Source of the DNA: Rikenellaceae bacterium
Lineage (GTDB): Bacteria; Bacteroidota; Bacteroidia; Bacteroidales; Rikenellaceae
Assembly: GCA_017936385.1 (NCBI GenBank)
Contig: JAGBFQ010000013.1
Coordinates: forward strand, 1 to 64,000
Direction: 5' to 3'
Length of the DNA stretch: 64,000 bases
The position numbers and the translations under genes were made by a program. The notes under the pieces were generated by a model, which had not been told where the DNA came from, did no database searches, and saw only the letters and a program-made list of their open reading frames with translations. Positions 57,286 to 64,000 of this stretch are shown here, one piece after another (positions within the stretch are counted from its first letter, which is position 1; every line of letters begins with the position of its first letter).

Positions 57286-57367
57286 CCACCTCTCTTTTCA
57301 TACAAGCTACCCCTCAATGTAGGTTAAAGAGAATACCAACACCATTACGATTGAGGTACAAAAGAAT

Positions 57368-57388
57368 GAGCAGTTCGTATGACTGCTC
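57368..57388 (+). terminator. Terminator of the pst operon
   Basis: GAGCAGT (57368-57374) pairs with ACTGCTC (57382-57388) followed by six T. Flanking GAGGTAC.../...GTGCCTC extends the pairing imperfectly. Confidence 0.8.
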
Positions 57389-57408
57389 TTTTTTGTGCCT
57401 CGGCCTGA

Positions 57409-57429
57409 CAGACTATCGAACGTTCATAG
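57409..57429. repeat. 21-bp direct repeat, right copy
   Basis: Identical to 50497-50517, with the same orientation and the same GAACGTTC core, placed about 20 nt after the pst terminator just as the left copy follows the Omp85 terminator. Between here and 57706 I see no gene: a 79-codon frame starting at 57351 overlaps the terminator and is rejected. Confidence 0.8.
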
Positions 57430-57706
57430 ATGACTACTTGAAGATATTGGCTTTCATCGAGTGGTTAAAGGTCGCATATCCCGAAAAAGCAGCGCTCCTC
57501 ACAAAAAAATCTATTAATATATCATATGTATACAACATTTATCATACTCTATTGATTGCACACCAATGTACAGTAGATTGGTGCTTTTAGAACTTTGCGA
57601 TTTGCTACTCAAAAATCTCAACATTAACAGCACCCACAAACAACTAATTGCTATTCAATTATTTCATCCTATCTAAGCTAAGTTACACCTTTGATATAAT
57701 AACCCA

Positions 57707-57737
57707 AACGGAGCTATCCACGCGGGACAGCTCCGTT
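57707..57737. terminator. Terminator at the end of the fimbrillin operon
   Basis: AACGGAGCT (57707-57715) pairs with AGCTCCGTT (57729-57737). A run of six T lies on the plus strand and a weaker TTTGGGTTATT on the minus strand. It sits 27 bp beyond the stop of the leftward fimbrillin gene and can close both sides. Confidence 0.7.
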
Positions 57738-57764
57738 TTTTGATTGATGGAAGTTGTGGCGAGG

Positions 57765-58655
57765 TTATTGCCAGTCGCCGACATCGCCGTCGATAGAAAT
57801 TTCAATTTTTTCTTGGTCGGGCGAGGTGTTGAGTGTTACAGAAACCGTATATTGATATCCTGGTTGGAACGACATACTGTAATCAAGCAGATATGCAATA
57901 CCCTCCATCGTGATTTCAATAAGCGGTGTTTTGCGTTCAATATTTTGAGGAACAATAATCGCATCGAACGTATCATTACTGAGTTTTCTCATCGAGATAG
58001 TTTTGCTACCGTATGAGGGGTCTTTCTCGAGTGTGCCGTTTTTGAGACTAACCATAGCTGTTGTTGCGGTGTTGTAAACGTGAACTGTCACATCTTCGGG
58101 CAACTCACCTTCGAACTCGGGACCTCTGACGATGTTCACAATAAGTCTCGACATCATATGGTTGAATGCGAGTTTTACGGTACCATCACTTTTCGCCACC
58201 TTTGTCGATTTGGCCCACATCAAATCAGAAGCCTCATAACCGCTGAGGGTTTCAGCAGTTTCTGCACTATCTTGGTCGGTGCGGATAGTGAACGGGAACT
58301 CCTCTACCGAGTTTGGCTCGATAGCGGGATATACGGCATAGAAATCGCACGGGTTCTGACTCCAATAAAGAGTACGTTGCGGGTCCCAACCAGCACCATC
58401 GTATGTGATTAGTTCGTTATTGATGTAGTTTCCACTGATTTGTAGCGGTGCAACCTCATCGCCATTGTATTCTACTGCCCAGAGCGAGAATTTGTCACCA
58501 TTTTCAAATTGCGATAATGTAGCTCTAGTGGCTGGTAATTTTGCGTCAAGGACAATGACATTGCTATCCTTCTCGAGGATTTCATTAGATTGGTCTTGAC
58601 AAGCATTTGCGAGTAGTGCAAATGCAGCTATTGCTATTAATTTATATGTTTTCAT
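57765..58655 (-). CDS. Fimbrillin-family lipoprotein
   Basis: A 296-aa lipoprotein (signal peptide ending ANAC, C19) of the Mfa-like/fimbrillin family, surface proteins that polymerise into type V pili or act as tip/anchor subunits. Family features are GDKFSLWAVEYNG, YWSQNPCDFYAVYP (the YW(P)...FFAYYP motif), DLMWAKSTKV and the paired FNHMMSRLIVNIV strand, with a C-terminal domain ending IDGDVGDWQ. It is the last gene in the four-gene operon, 13 bp after the M64 fusion gene. Specific role (stalk or tip) cannot be told. Confidence 0.85.
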   Translation of the reverse strand: MKTYKLIAIAAFALLANACQDQSNEILEKDSNVIVLDAKLPATRATLSQFENGDKFSLWAVEYNGDEVAPLQISGNYINNELITYDGAGWDPQRTLYWSQNPCDFYAVYPAIEPNSVEEFPFTIRTDQDSAETAETLSGYEASDLMWAKSTKVAKSDGTVKLAFNHMMSRLIVNIVRGPEFEGELPEDVTVHVYNTATTAMVSLKNGTLEKDPSYGSKTISMRKLSNDTFDAIIVPQNIERKTPLIEITMEGIAYLLDYSMSFQPGYQYTVSVTLNTSPDQEKIEISIDGDVGDWQ

Positions 58656-58668
58656 AATATTTCGGTTA

Positions 58669-61600
58669 TTAGAAGTTTAACTCTGGAGCTACGCCCATTA
58701 CTACGGGTTCGTAATGTTCTACTGCTTTTTCTACAAAGTTTGAGCGAGTTGCTGCGCCACCTGTGAGAGAGCCGTTTACATCACGCACGTCCTTTTGATA
58801 GAATTGCTCTTGGTCGAATACACCGCCACCGCACTCCATAATGCGTTTTACGATAGTTTCGCGTGAGATAGCCGAGAAATAAGGAATGTATGTACCCATA
58901 CAGCTTACGTCCTCACTACGATAAATGCCGTGCGAGTAGCCATATCCACCTTCGAAGATGTCAACTTGGTCTTTGTATTTGGGATGTACCATAAAGTGTT
59001 TCCAAGCGACCTCCGACATATTACCCGAGAGTGCAATATTCTTGTTCCAGCCAAGTTTTTCGTGGTCTTTGAAATTCTGTTTGTGTTTTTTGTTTTTGGA
59101 CGAATTGGAGTTAATATTTGCCGATTGCGAGATATTCTCATCTCCAAGTTTCGCAAAAGCGTGTCCACAAGCCTCGTGTTGAATTGTACCTCGGAAATCG
59201 TAGGGATAATCACCGTTGCGAGTGGGGCAAATTGCGATGTTCGAACCATCTTCCCACATATAGGTAATACCCTCGTATTCGTCGCTATTGACAACGATTA
59301 CGATAAGCGATTTTTTGATATCCTCTTTGGAGATACCTGCTTTTTGAGCATACTTAAACACCACTTGTTCTTTGATTTTCAGACCCTTTCCTGGAATGTA
59401 TTGAATTCCGAAAGTTGTAGTTTTGTGATTGTGTTCGCTGCTCACGCCTGCTTGTTTCGAGATAGCTACCACGGTATAAACATCAAACCAACCTTTGTAA
59501 GTTTTGAACGGTTCTACATCAAACATATGTCCGATAGCGGTGTTGATGTCGTTGGTGTATTTGCCATTGTCGACATCGCTTGCGTCATATCCTTCGCCAA
59601 GGAATACCACTTTGACACCATTACCTTCGGTGTGTTCGTAATTAGTGATTACATCACCATCTGCCACAACCTCGCCTTGTGCATCAACAATGTCGTATTG
59701 CTCTGCGGTGATTGAGGCCAATGCGGTCTCTTCGTTATCGAGTTTGAAGGTCACTACACCGGTTCTGTCGCCACTGCCTGCTGCGAGCTCTTTAAGTGTC
59801 AAGGTAAGAGTTGTCGCGCCTGTTCCGGAGGTCGGAGTTACCTCAACCCAATCCGGAGAGCTCACCATCGTCCACGCATCATTATCGAATGCCGAGAGTT
59901 GAATTGTGTGCTCGGTCGAAGCATTCTCGCTACGCACCATATTGTTATCAACATTGAATGCGTAGTACGGTTGAATGTTCTTGAAGTTTTTCCAACCCGT
60001 TGCAACTTGATACTTCACAATCGACTGTGCCGGGACATAAAGAGTGGCGTTCTCATAAGCTTCAGATGCAAATACGGCATAACCTGTATTTTCCACAAGG
60101 GTCGGAGGAATTATAGCCTCGCATATTACGGTTTTCAGGTTTGGTGAATTGTAGAACGCAAGTTCTTCAATTACTTCCAAATCAGTAGGCAGATGAAGAT
60201 ATTCGAGACTTTTTTGATATTGGAAAGCAGAATTGCCGATAGACCTCAACGATGCAGGTAAAATCAATTTAGTTAAAGGATTTGGTTCTGCATTCCATCC
60301 GCTTGTTCCTTCAAAACCACATTGGTCTATACGTACGATATCATCATGAAGTATAATATTATTAAATCTATTTCTAAAAAACGCTTCTTTATTTATGCGA
60401 GTGATTTGATTAGGGATAACTAATTCACCGGTGAAAGGGATGCCATAAAAAGCACTCCTACCGATTTCTTTTAGGCTATTAGGCAGTTCCAATGAGCCAT
60501 TGAATTTGCAATCGCGAAATGCATATTCACCTATTTTGGTAACACCTTCGTGTAGAACCAATTTGCCTGTAAGTCCTTTGCAACCATAAAAACAATGGTC
60601 TGGTATCTCGGTCAACTTTTCGGGCAATACAAGGGAGTTGGCAGTAAGTCCCACACAACCATAAAAGCAGCCGCTTCCTATGCTCTCCAAACCTTCGGGG
60701 AGCATCAATTGTCCGGTAAGCAGGTTACAATCATGGAATACATCCTGTCCTAAAGATTTCAGACCCGTGGGCAATTGAAGAGATGTTATTGAAGTGGCAT
60801 AAAAAGCATGATTCTCAACACATTCAACATCACTGGGGATAATCAAGGCTCCCAACAGCATTGTTTTATAAAAAGCATATGCTCCAATCTTTACGACCTT
60901 CTCGGGGAACACAAAATTAACAAGTGTTTCTTTATCTCTGAACGCACAGGCCGGTATTGCATCTTCTATATTACCATAGGTGTAACCGCTACCATAATAA
61001 TTCTCTGAGAAAATTTCATCATTGTCTTTGTCGCCAATATAGTTAGAGTATCCACTACGATAGCGGCTGGCTTTAGTGCTGGCTATGATTTTACACTCCT
61101 TAAGGTTGACTGATTGAAGAATCTCCATAGAGTCACGCATATAGAAAAATTCACAACCGTCGATAATACCCGAAATCTTCAAGTTCTTGATTTTGTCGGG
61201 ATTCTTCTTGTCGGCACGAATCTTTGCACCAAGAGTACCTGCCTGCTCAAGGTGAACACAATAGTATTGACGAGCCTCGCCCCCGTGGGTGTCGAGGTCG
61301 GCAATCCAAGGCACAATCTCGCAATCCTCAAGCGACAACTCATAATCGCCCGACGGACTCTTCTTGTTAATCTCGATAGTGAATTTGGCTTGACTGCCCG
61401 ACTCATAAGCAAAAGCATTGAGGTTATCATCGTCATCTTTATATTTGAAGCGATACACTACACCATCTATGGTAATCGAGAAGAGAGCTGCACCCGACTC
61501 AACAATTTGCGGAACAACAATCGCACGATACCCCTCGGCATTATGTTTCATCACGATACCTTCGCCCGTGAACGTGCCTGTTGCCGAAACCTCGCCCGTT

Positions 61601-62256
61601 GCAAGGTCGATGGTTGCAGTTCGTGTTGTGTTCATTGCTAAAACACTCTTGTCAAGTGCGTCAAACTCACCGTCACCAAAGCCTTCGCCCTCAACAAGCA
61701 CCACATTTGCACAAGCCATACGGTGGTCAAACTTGATGCGAACTTTCGCTTCACTCGGGGTTACATTCTCTACTTTACCCCACAAGAAGTCCGACAGAGC
61801 ATAGCCATCCATAGAGTTTGCACCCGATTGGTCTTGTTGTACCTCAAACGGGTATTCACTTACGCTATTCACCGCGGCATAAGGATAGTAGGCGTAGAGG
61901 TCGATATTGGTTTTTGCGTCTTTGTAGAACACGCCACCAGGCGACACCCATTTATTTTGACTCTCGTCGTAGGTGTAGCGGGCGTTGTCAACTTGGTTGC
62001 CCTCGTCAACAAGTGTTCCCTTAACCGTATTTTTGTCGGTATAGTTCACACCAAATAGACCTACCTGGTCGTCTTGGCAGAATCCACCGTCATCGACACG
62101 GGTAGTATACTGTTGATTGATTGCGCCATCGATTTGAATGGCCAATACCCTACTATCATTCGGCATTTGAGAGCCGCCAAGTTCGTTAGGGTCTTTTGTG
62201 CAACTCGACAGCACCATTGCCGAAAGAGCCGCGAAAAGGTAAAATTTACGTTTCAT
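58669..62256 (-). CDS. Fimbrillin / LRR_5 / BACON / M64-peptidase fusion lipoprotein
   Basis: A 1,195-aa lipoprotein (VLSSC, C19) with four different modules. Residues about 30-330 are fimbrillin-like (VGLFGVNYTD, DLYAYYPYAAV, SDFLWGKVENV, KFDHRMACANVVL). About 430-770 hold BspA-like LRR_5 repeats (IGAYAFYKTML, IGSGCFYGCVGL, IPDHCFYGCKGL, IGRSAFYGIP). About 795-885 form a BACON-like domain (SSPDWVEVTP). From about 890 to the end is an M64-type peptidase with GTIQHEACGHAFAKLGDEN, HE at 1027-1028, His at 1032 and LGDE after. M64 includes an IgA protease of Clostridium ramosum. The HE-x3-H spacing is one residue longer than HExxH, as I recall for Bacteroidetes members. Substrate unknown. Confidence 0.9.
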   Translation of the reverse strand: MKRKFYLFAALSAMVLSSCTKDPNELGGSQMPNDSRVLAIQIDGAINQQYTTRVDDGGFCQDDQVGLFGVNYTDKNTVKGTLVDEGNQVDNARYTYDESQNKWVSPGGVFYKDAKTNIDLYAYYPYAAVNSVSEYPFEVQQDQSGANSMDGYALSDFLWGKVENVTPSEAKVRIKFDHRMACANVVLVEGEGFGDGEFDALDKSVLAMNTTRTATIDLATGEVSATGTFTGEGIVMKHNAEGYRAIVVPQIVESGAALFSITIDGVVYRFKYKDDDDNLNAFAYESGSQAKFTIEINKKSPSGDYELSLEDCEIVPWIADLDTHGGEARQYYCVHLEQAGTLGAKIRADKKNPDKIKNLKISGIIDGCEFFYMRDSMEILQSVNLKECKIIASTKASRYRSGYSNYIGDKDNDEIFSENYYGSGYTYGNIEDAIPACAFRDKETLVNFVFPEKVVKIGAYAFYKTMLLGALIIPSDVECVENHAFYATSITSLQLPTGLKSLGQDVFHDCNLLTGQLMLPEGLESIGSGCFYGCVGLTANSLVLPEKLTEIPDHCFYGCKGLTGKLVLHEGVTKIGEYAFRDCKFNGSLELPNSLKEIGRSAFYGIPFTGELVIPNQITRINKEAFFRNRFNNIILHDDIVRIDQCGFEGTSGWNAEPNPLTKLILPASLRSIGNSAFQYQKSLEYLHLPTDLEVIEELAFYNSPNLKTVICEAIIPPTLVENTGYAVFASEAYENATLYVPAQSIVKYQVATGWKNFKNIQPYYAFNVDNNMVRSENASTEHTIQLSAFDNDAWTMVSSPDWVEVTPTSGTGATTLTLTLKELAAGSGDRTGVVTFKLDNEETALASITAEQYDIVDAQGEVVADGDVITNYEHTEGNGVKVVFLGEGYDASDVDNGKYTNDINTAIGHMFDVEPFKTYKGWFDVYTVVAISKQAGVSSEHNHKTTTFGIQYIPGKGLKIKEQVVFKYAQKAGISKEDIKKSLIVIVVNSDEYEGITYMWEDGSNIAICPTRNGDYPYDFRGTIQHEACGHAFAKLGDENISQSANINSNSSKNKKHKQNFKDHEKLGWNKNIALSGNMSEVAWKHFMVHPKYKDQVDIFEGGYGYSHGIYRSEDVSCMGTYIPYFSAISRETIVKRIMECGGGVFDQEQFYQKDVRDVNGSLTGGAATRSNFVEKAVEHYEPVVMGVAPELNF

Positions 62257-62279
62257 ATTATTGTGTTTTTAAGTTCTTA

Positions 62280-63230
62280 TTATTCTGCTGCGCCACTATG
62301 TTCGACACCATTATTATTCCAACCATTAACACCCATAGCCGTTGAGGCATCAGTGATACTCAACTCACGGATAAGGCGTTTATACTTGTTGCGCTCAAAT
62401 GTTAGGCTCTTATCAACAGTGAACGTCTGCTCGCCACCATAGTATCCCGAAACCTTAACGGAAATACCTTGTGAATAGGTGGCAGGGGGGATAACAATCC
62501 AAAAATCGGTAGCCGTTTGCTCTGTCGTTCCAATCTGGACAGATTCAACACAATTGAGAGTAACAGAAGAAGTAGCGCCTGTCATCTCAAGGGTAGGATA
62601 ACCGCCATACACAGGCGTAATCTTGCAAGTTCCCGCGACAGGCTCTCCTGCATTGGTTGTGAGTGTCACAGAACCAACAGTCTGCTCGACGCCCCATAGG
62701 CGAACCAACAAAAAGCTACACGCATTACGGAACAACAAATCAAAATCTTCCAAATCAGCAGTAACAGCAACCATCACATTCGCGCCTCGACCGACCGAAC
62801 TTTCGGCATAAGTTTGAGTCGCAGGGAGTGTGAACTGAATGTAATCCGCGACATTATCATATTTATATTTGGTCGTGGATGCATAGGGATAAAGTGCATA
62901 ATATCGGTCGAGGTCGTTACCCGTACCGAAACCAGCCTTTACAAACTCAAAATCGCCGGCATTGTCACCATCCTCGCCCATAAACTTATATTGTTTATTG
63001 CGAGTTGTTCCTTCGAATAGCGTAATTCGGTCGTCTGCATTCCAATGCAGGCGAACTTTCTCGTCGAGGAAAACACGACTGCCGTCCTCTTCAGCAATAA
63101 TTCCACGGAACACAAGCTCCGAAGGTGTGTCCGGAACCTCGGGTGAAGGTGTGGGTGTGGACAGTTGGTCATCACCTCCCGCTTGACACGACACCATTAG
63201 CACCGCAAGGGCAAAAATAAAACTCTTCAT
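62280..63230 (-). CDS. Fimbrillin-family lipoprotein
   Basis: A 316-aa lipoprotein; the ATG at 63228-63230 starts the signal peptide MKSFIFALAVLMVSC (C15). The longer frame with 19 additional codons overlaps the 39-aa gene and is unlikely. A Pro/Thr-rich linker (TPTPSPEVPDTPSE) precedes the fimbrillin-like domain: DRITLFEGTTRNK, YYALYPYAST, ANVMVAVTADLEDFDLLFRNACSFLLVRL, and a closing segment FERNKYKRLIREL. These match the Mfa-like N- and C-terminal domains. The placement before the M64 fusion gene and after the small protein suggests a joint surface assembly. Confidence 0.82.
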   Translation of the reverse strand: MKSFIFALAVLMVSCQAGGDDQLSTPTPSPEVPDTPSELVFRGIIAEEDGSRVFLDEKVRLHWNADDRITLFEGTTRNKQYKFMGEDGDNAGDFEFVKAGFGTGNDLDRYYALYPYASTTKYKYDNVADYIQFTLPATQTYAESSVGRGANVMVAVTADLEDFDLLFRNACSFLLVRLWGVEQTVGSVTLTTNAGEPVAGTCKITPVYGGYPTLEMTGATSSVTLNCVESVQIGTTEQTATDFWIVIPPATYSQGISVKVSGYYGGEQTFTVDKSLTFERNKYKRLIRELSITDASTAMGVNGWNNNGVEHSGAAE

Positions 63231-63240
63231 AGCCATTGAA

Positions 63241-63360
63241 TTAAATATCCCCATCAAACTCTGGATTCTCGAGAGTCGAGCCCTCAAAACCTCGCTCTAC
63301 TTGGATTTGTGTTATCTCGATTTCTGGCACGAGATAAATAGCCTTGTTGTCTTTTTTCAT
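63241..63360 (-). CDS. 39-aa small protein at the head of the fimbrillin operon
   Basis: ATG at 63358-63360, stop TAA at 63241. The product begins MKKDNKAIYLVPEIEITQIQ and ends FEGSTLENPEFDGDI. The pattern MKK...YxxPEIEIxxI followed by a Gly/Ser/Asp/Glu-rich tail matches a class of very small proteins common in Bacteroidetes, often encoded beside surface-protein genes and with no known function. The stop is 10 nt before the fimbrillin ATG, so they are translationally linked. Confidence 0.7.
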   Translation of the reverse strand: MKKDNKAIYLVPEIEITQIQVERGFEGSTLENPEFDGDI

Positions 63361-63641
63361 AGTAATCTATTTTAGTTAAATATTTGCCGTCTAAAATCAA
63401 ATTACTATCCGCACCCCGATAGTGGTATGTTAATTGGTAGCAAAAAGAAAGCGTGGTGCCGGAAACTTATTTTAGTTAAGCAGGCTCTGGATTACCTTCG
63501 AGATAAAATAAGCAACAGCCCCACGCCACACCCTTGTAGGTATGACGCAGGAAGATGTTCGCTTATCCCCTCTCTTTGAATTTTCCAGATTCGCTTAACG
63601 AGAATAAACTTACACTTTCCGCGTAAAACAATATGTTGCTA
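63361..63641 (-). ncRNA. Long structured 5' leader of the fimbrillin operon (candidate)
   Basis: From the predicted start near 63635 to the ATG at 63360 there are about 275 nt without a gene. GCGTGG (63451-63456) pairs with CCACGC (63521-63526), enclosing CTTATTTTA (63466-63474) pairing with TAAAATAAG (63504-63512), a two-part long hairpin. The motif TATTTTAGTTAA occurs twice, near 63368 and 63469. No riboswitch family was recognised. Confidence 0.4.
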
Positions 63642-63649
63642 CAAAGATA
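63642..63649 (-). promoter_or_regulatory. -7 box of the fimbrillin operon
   Basis: The minus strand reads TATCTTTG, the best -7 match upstream of the operon. No TTTG at the expected -33 distance is seen, so an activator or different positioning may be needed. Between here and 63946 the sequence is A/T-rich with no recognisable gene. Confidence 0.5.
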
Positions 63650-63946
63650 GCTAACTTTTTTCGGAAAAGTATTGCTACAGAACATATTTTTGTTTACATA
63701 TCACAGAAGCACAATAAAATCCCCAACTGATTAGTTAGCAATCTGCTAAATGAATTCAAAAACTCACATAAATACAGCAAGCTCTAAAATTTAGGAAGTT
63801 AAAAAACAGCCCAATACTATAAATTATCCAAAATTGTTGTACACCCATAAAGCATTAATAAAAATTAGCAGACAATTATCGAACCTTTGATAAAAACAAG
63901 GCTCTGCTTATAATGGGTAGACTACCAGAGAGTTACAGGAATAAAA

Positions 63947-63976
63947 AAGAGGAAAATTCTTTCGAAAATTCCTCTT
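63947..63976 (-). terminator. Terminator of a gene beyond the right edge
   Basis: AAGAGGAA (63947-63954) pairs with TTCCTCTT (63969-63976). Read on the minus strand it is followed by a T-run (CTTTTTTATT), so it should end a leftward gene that lies outside the window. Confidence 0.55.
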
Positions 63977-64000
63977 CGGTAAATTTGTGCGGATAAAGGG

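Noticed and set aside
57351-57590. 79-codon ORF after pstB
   Set aside because: It overlaps the pst terminator hairpin and the 21-bp repeat, has no similarity I can recognise and no start signal.
63361-63650. Invertible promoter for phase variation
   Set aside because: I looked for inverted repeats flanking the -7 box. Only nested short arms on one side of it were found, so inversion is not supported.

Overview
The window looks like a chromosomal segment of a gut-type Bacteroidales bacterium, most likely Rikenellaceae or close to Alistipes. The evidence is the Bacteroidetes promoter signature (-33 TTTG/TTG and -7 TAnnTTTG) before many genes, BACON-domain lipoproteins, fimbrillin (Mfa/FimA-like) proteins, an S46 dipeptidyl peptidase and the tRNA-Thr/Tyr/Gly-tuf operon. 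Genus assignment is inference. No IS element, prophage, CRISPR array or rRNA was seen.

Layout: 1-760 holds the 5' part of tuf and three tRNAs on the minus strand. 0.9-7.6 kb holds a DUF4855 lipid-free secreted protein, tRNA-Gln, a uracil-DNA-glycosylase-like gene coupled to an NhaC-type antiporter, a DMT permease, a YegS-like lipid kinase, a small beta-barrel protein and a DUF454 protein. 7.67-30.9 kb is the main feature: seven consecutive minus-strand genes for large lipoproteins, each with BACON-like domains, an F5/8 type C (CBM32-like) domain and an M60-like (PF13402) zinc metallopeptidase domain with an intact HExGH...E motif. They form two subfamilies (three of about 985 aa, four of about 1,150 aa). 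Most spacers between them carry a strong stem-loop. The array lies directly downstream of ftsE-gyrB.

31-50.4 kb is mostly housekeeping: gyrB, ftsE, a serine hydrolase, an rlmD-SIMPL-cdd-rluA-like operon, an MBL-fkbM-trmD operon, an lpxB-FAH-maf-DPP11 operon, a DEAD-box helicase followed by a 58-aa membrane protein, and a DUF819 permease followed by an Omp85-like protein. 50.5-57.4 kb is a phosphate locus: divergent phoBR and porin-pstSCAB with an 11-bp-phased direct repeat next to the -7 box. The locus is bracketed by identical 21-bp direct repeats.

57.7-63.4 kb is a minus-strand surface operon: a 39-aa leader-like small protein, a fimbrillin, an unusual 1,195-aa fimbrillin/LRR_5/BACON/M64-peptidase fusion and a second fimbrillin. 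A leader of roughly 280 nt with a possible long hairpin precedes it.

Taken together, the seven M60-like proteins, the M64 fusion and the acidic-residue-specific S46 peptidase point to a cell surface specialised for degrading host or dietary (glyco)proteins. That reading is inference from family membership, not shown by the sequence.
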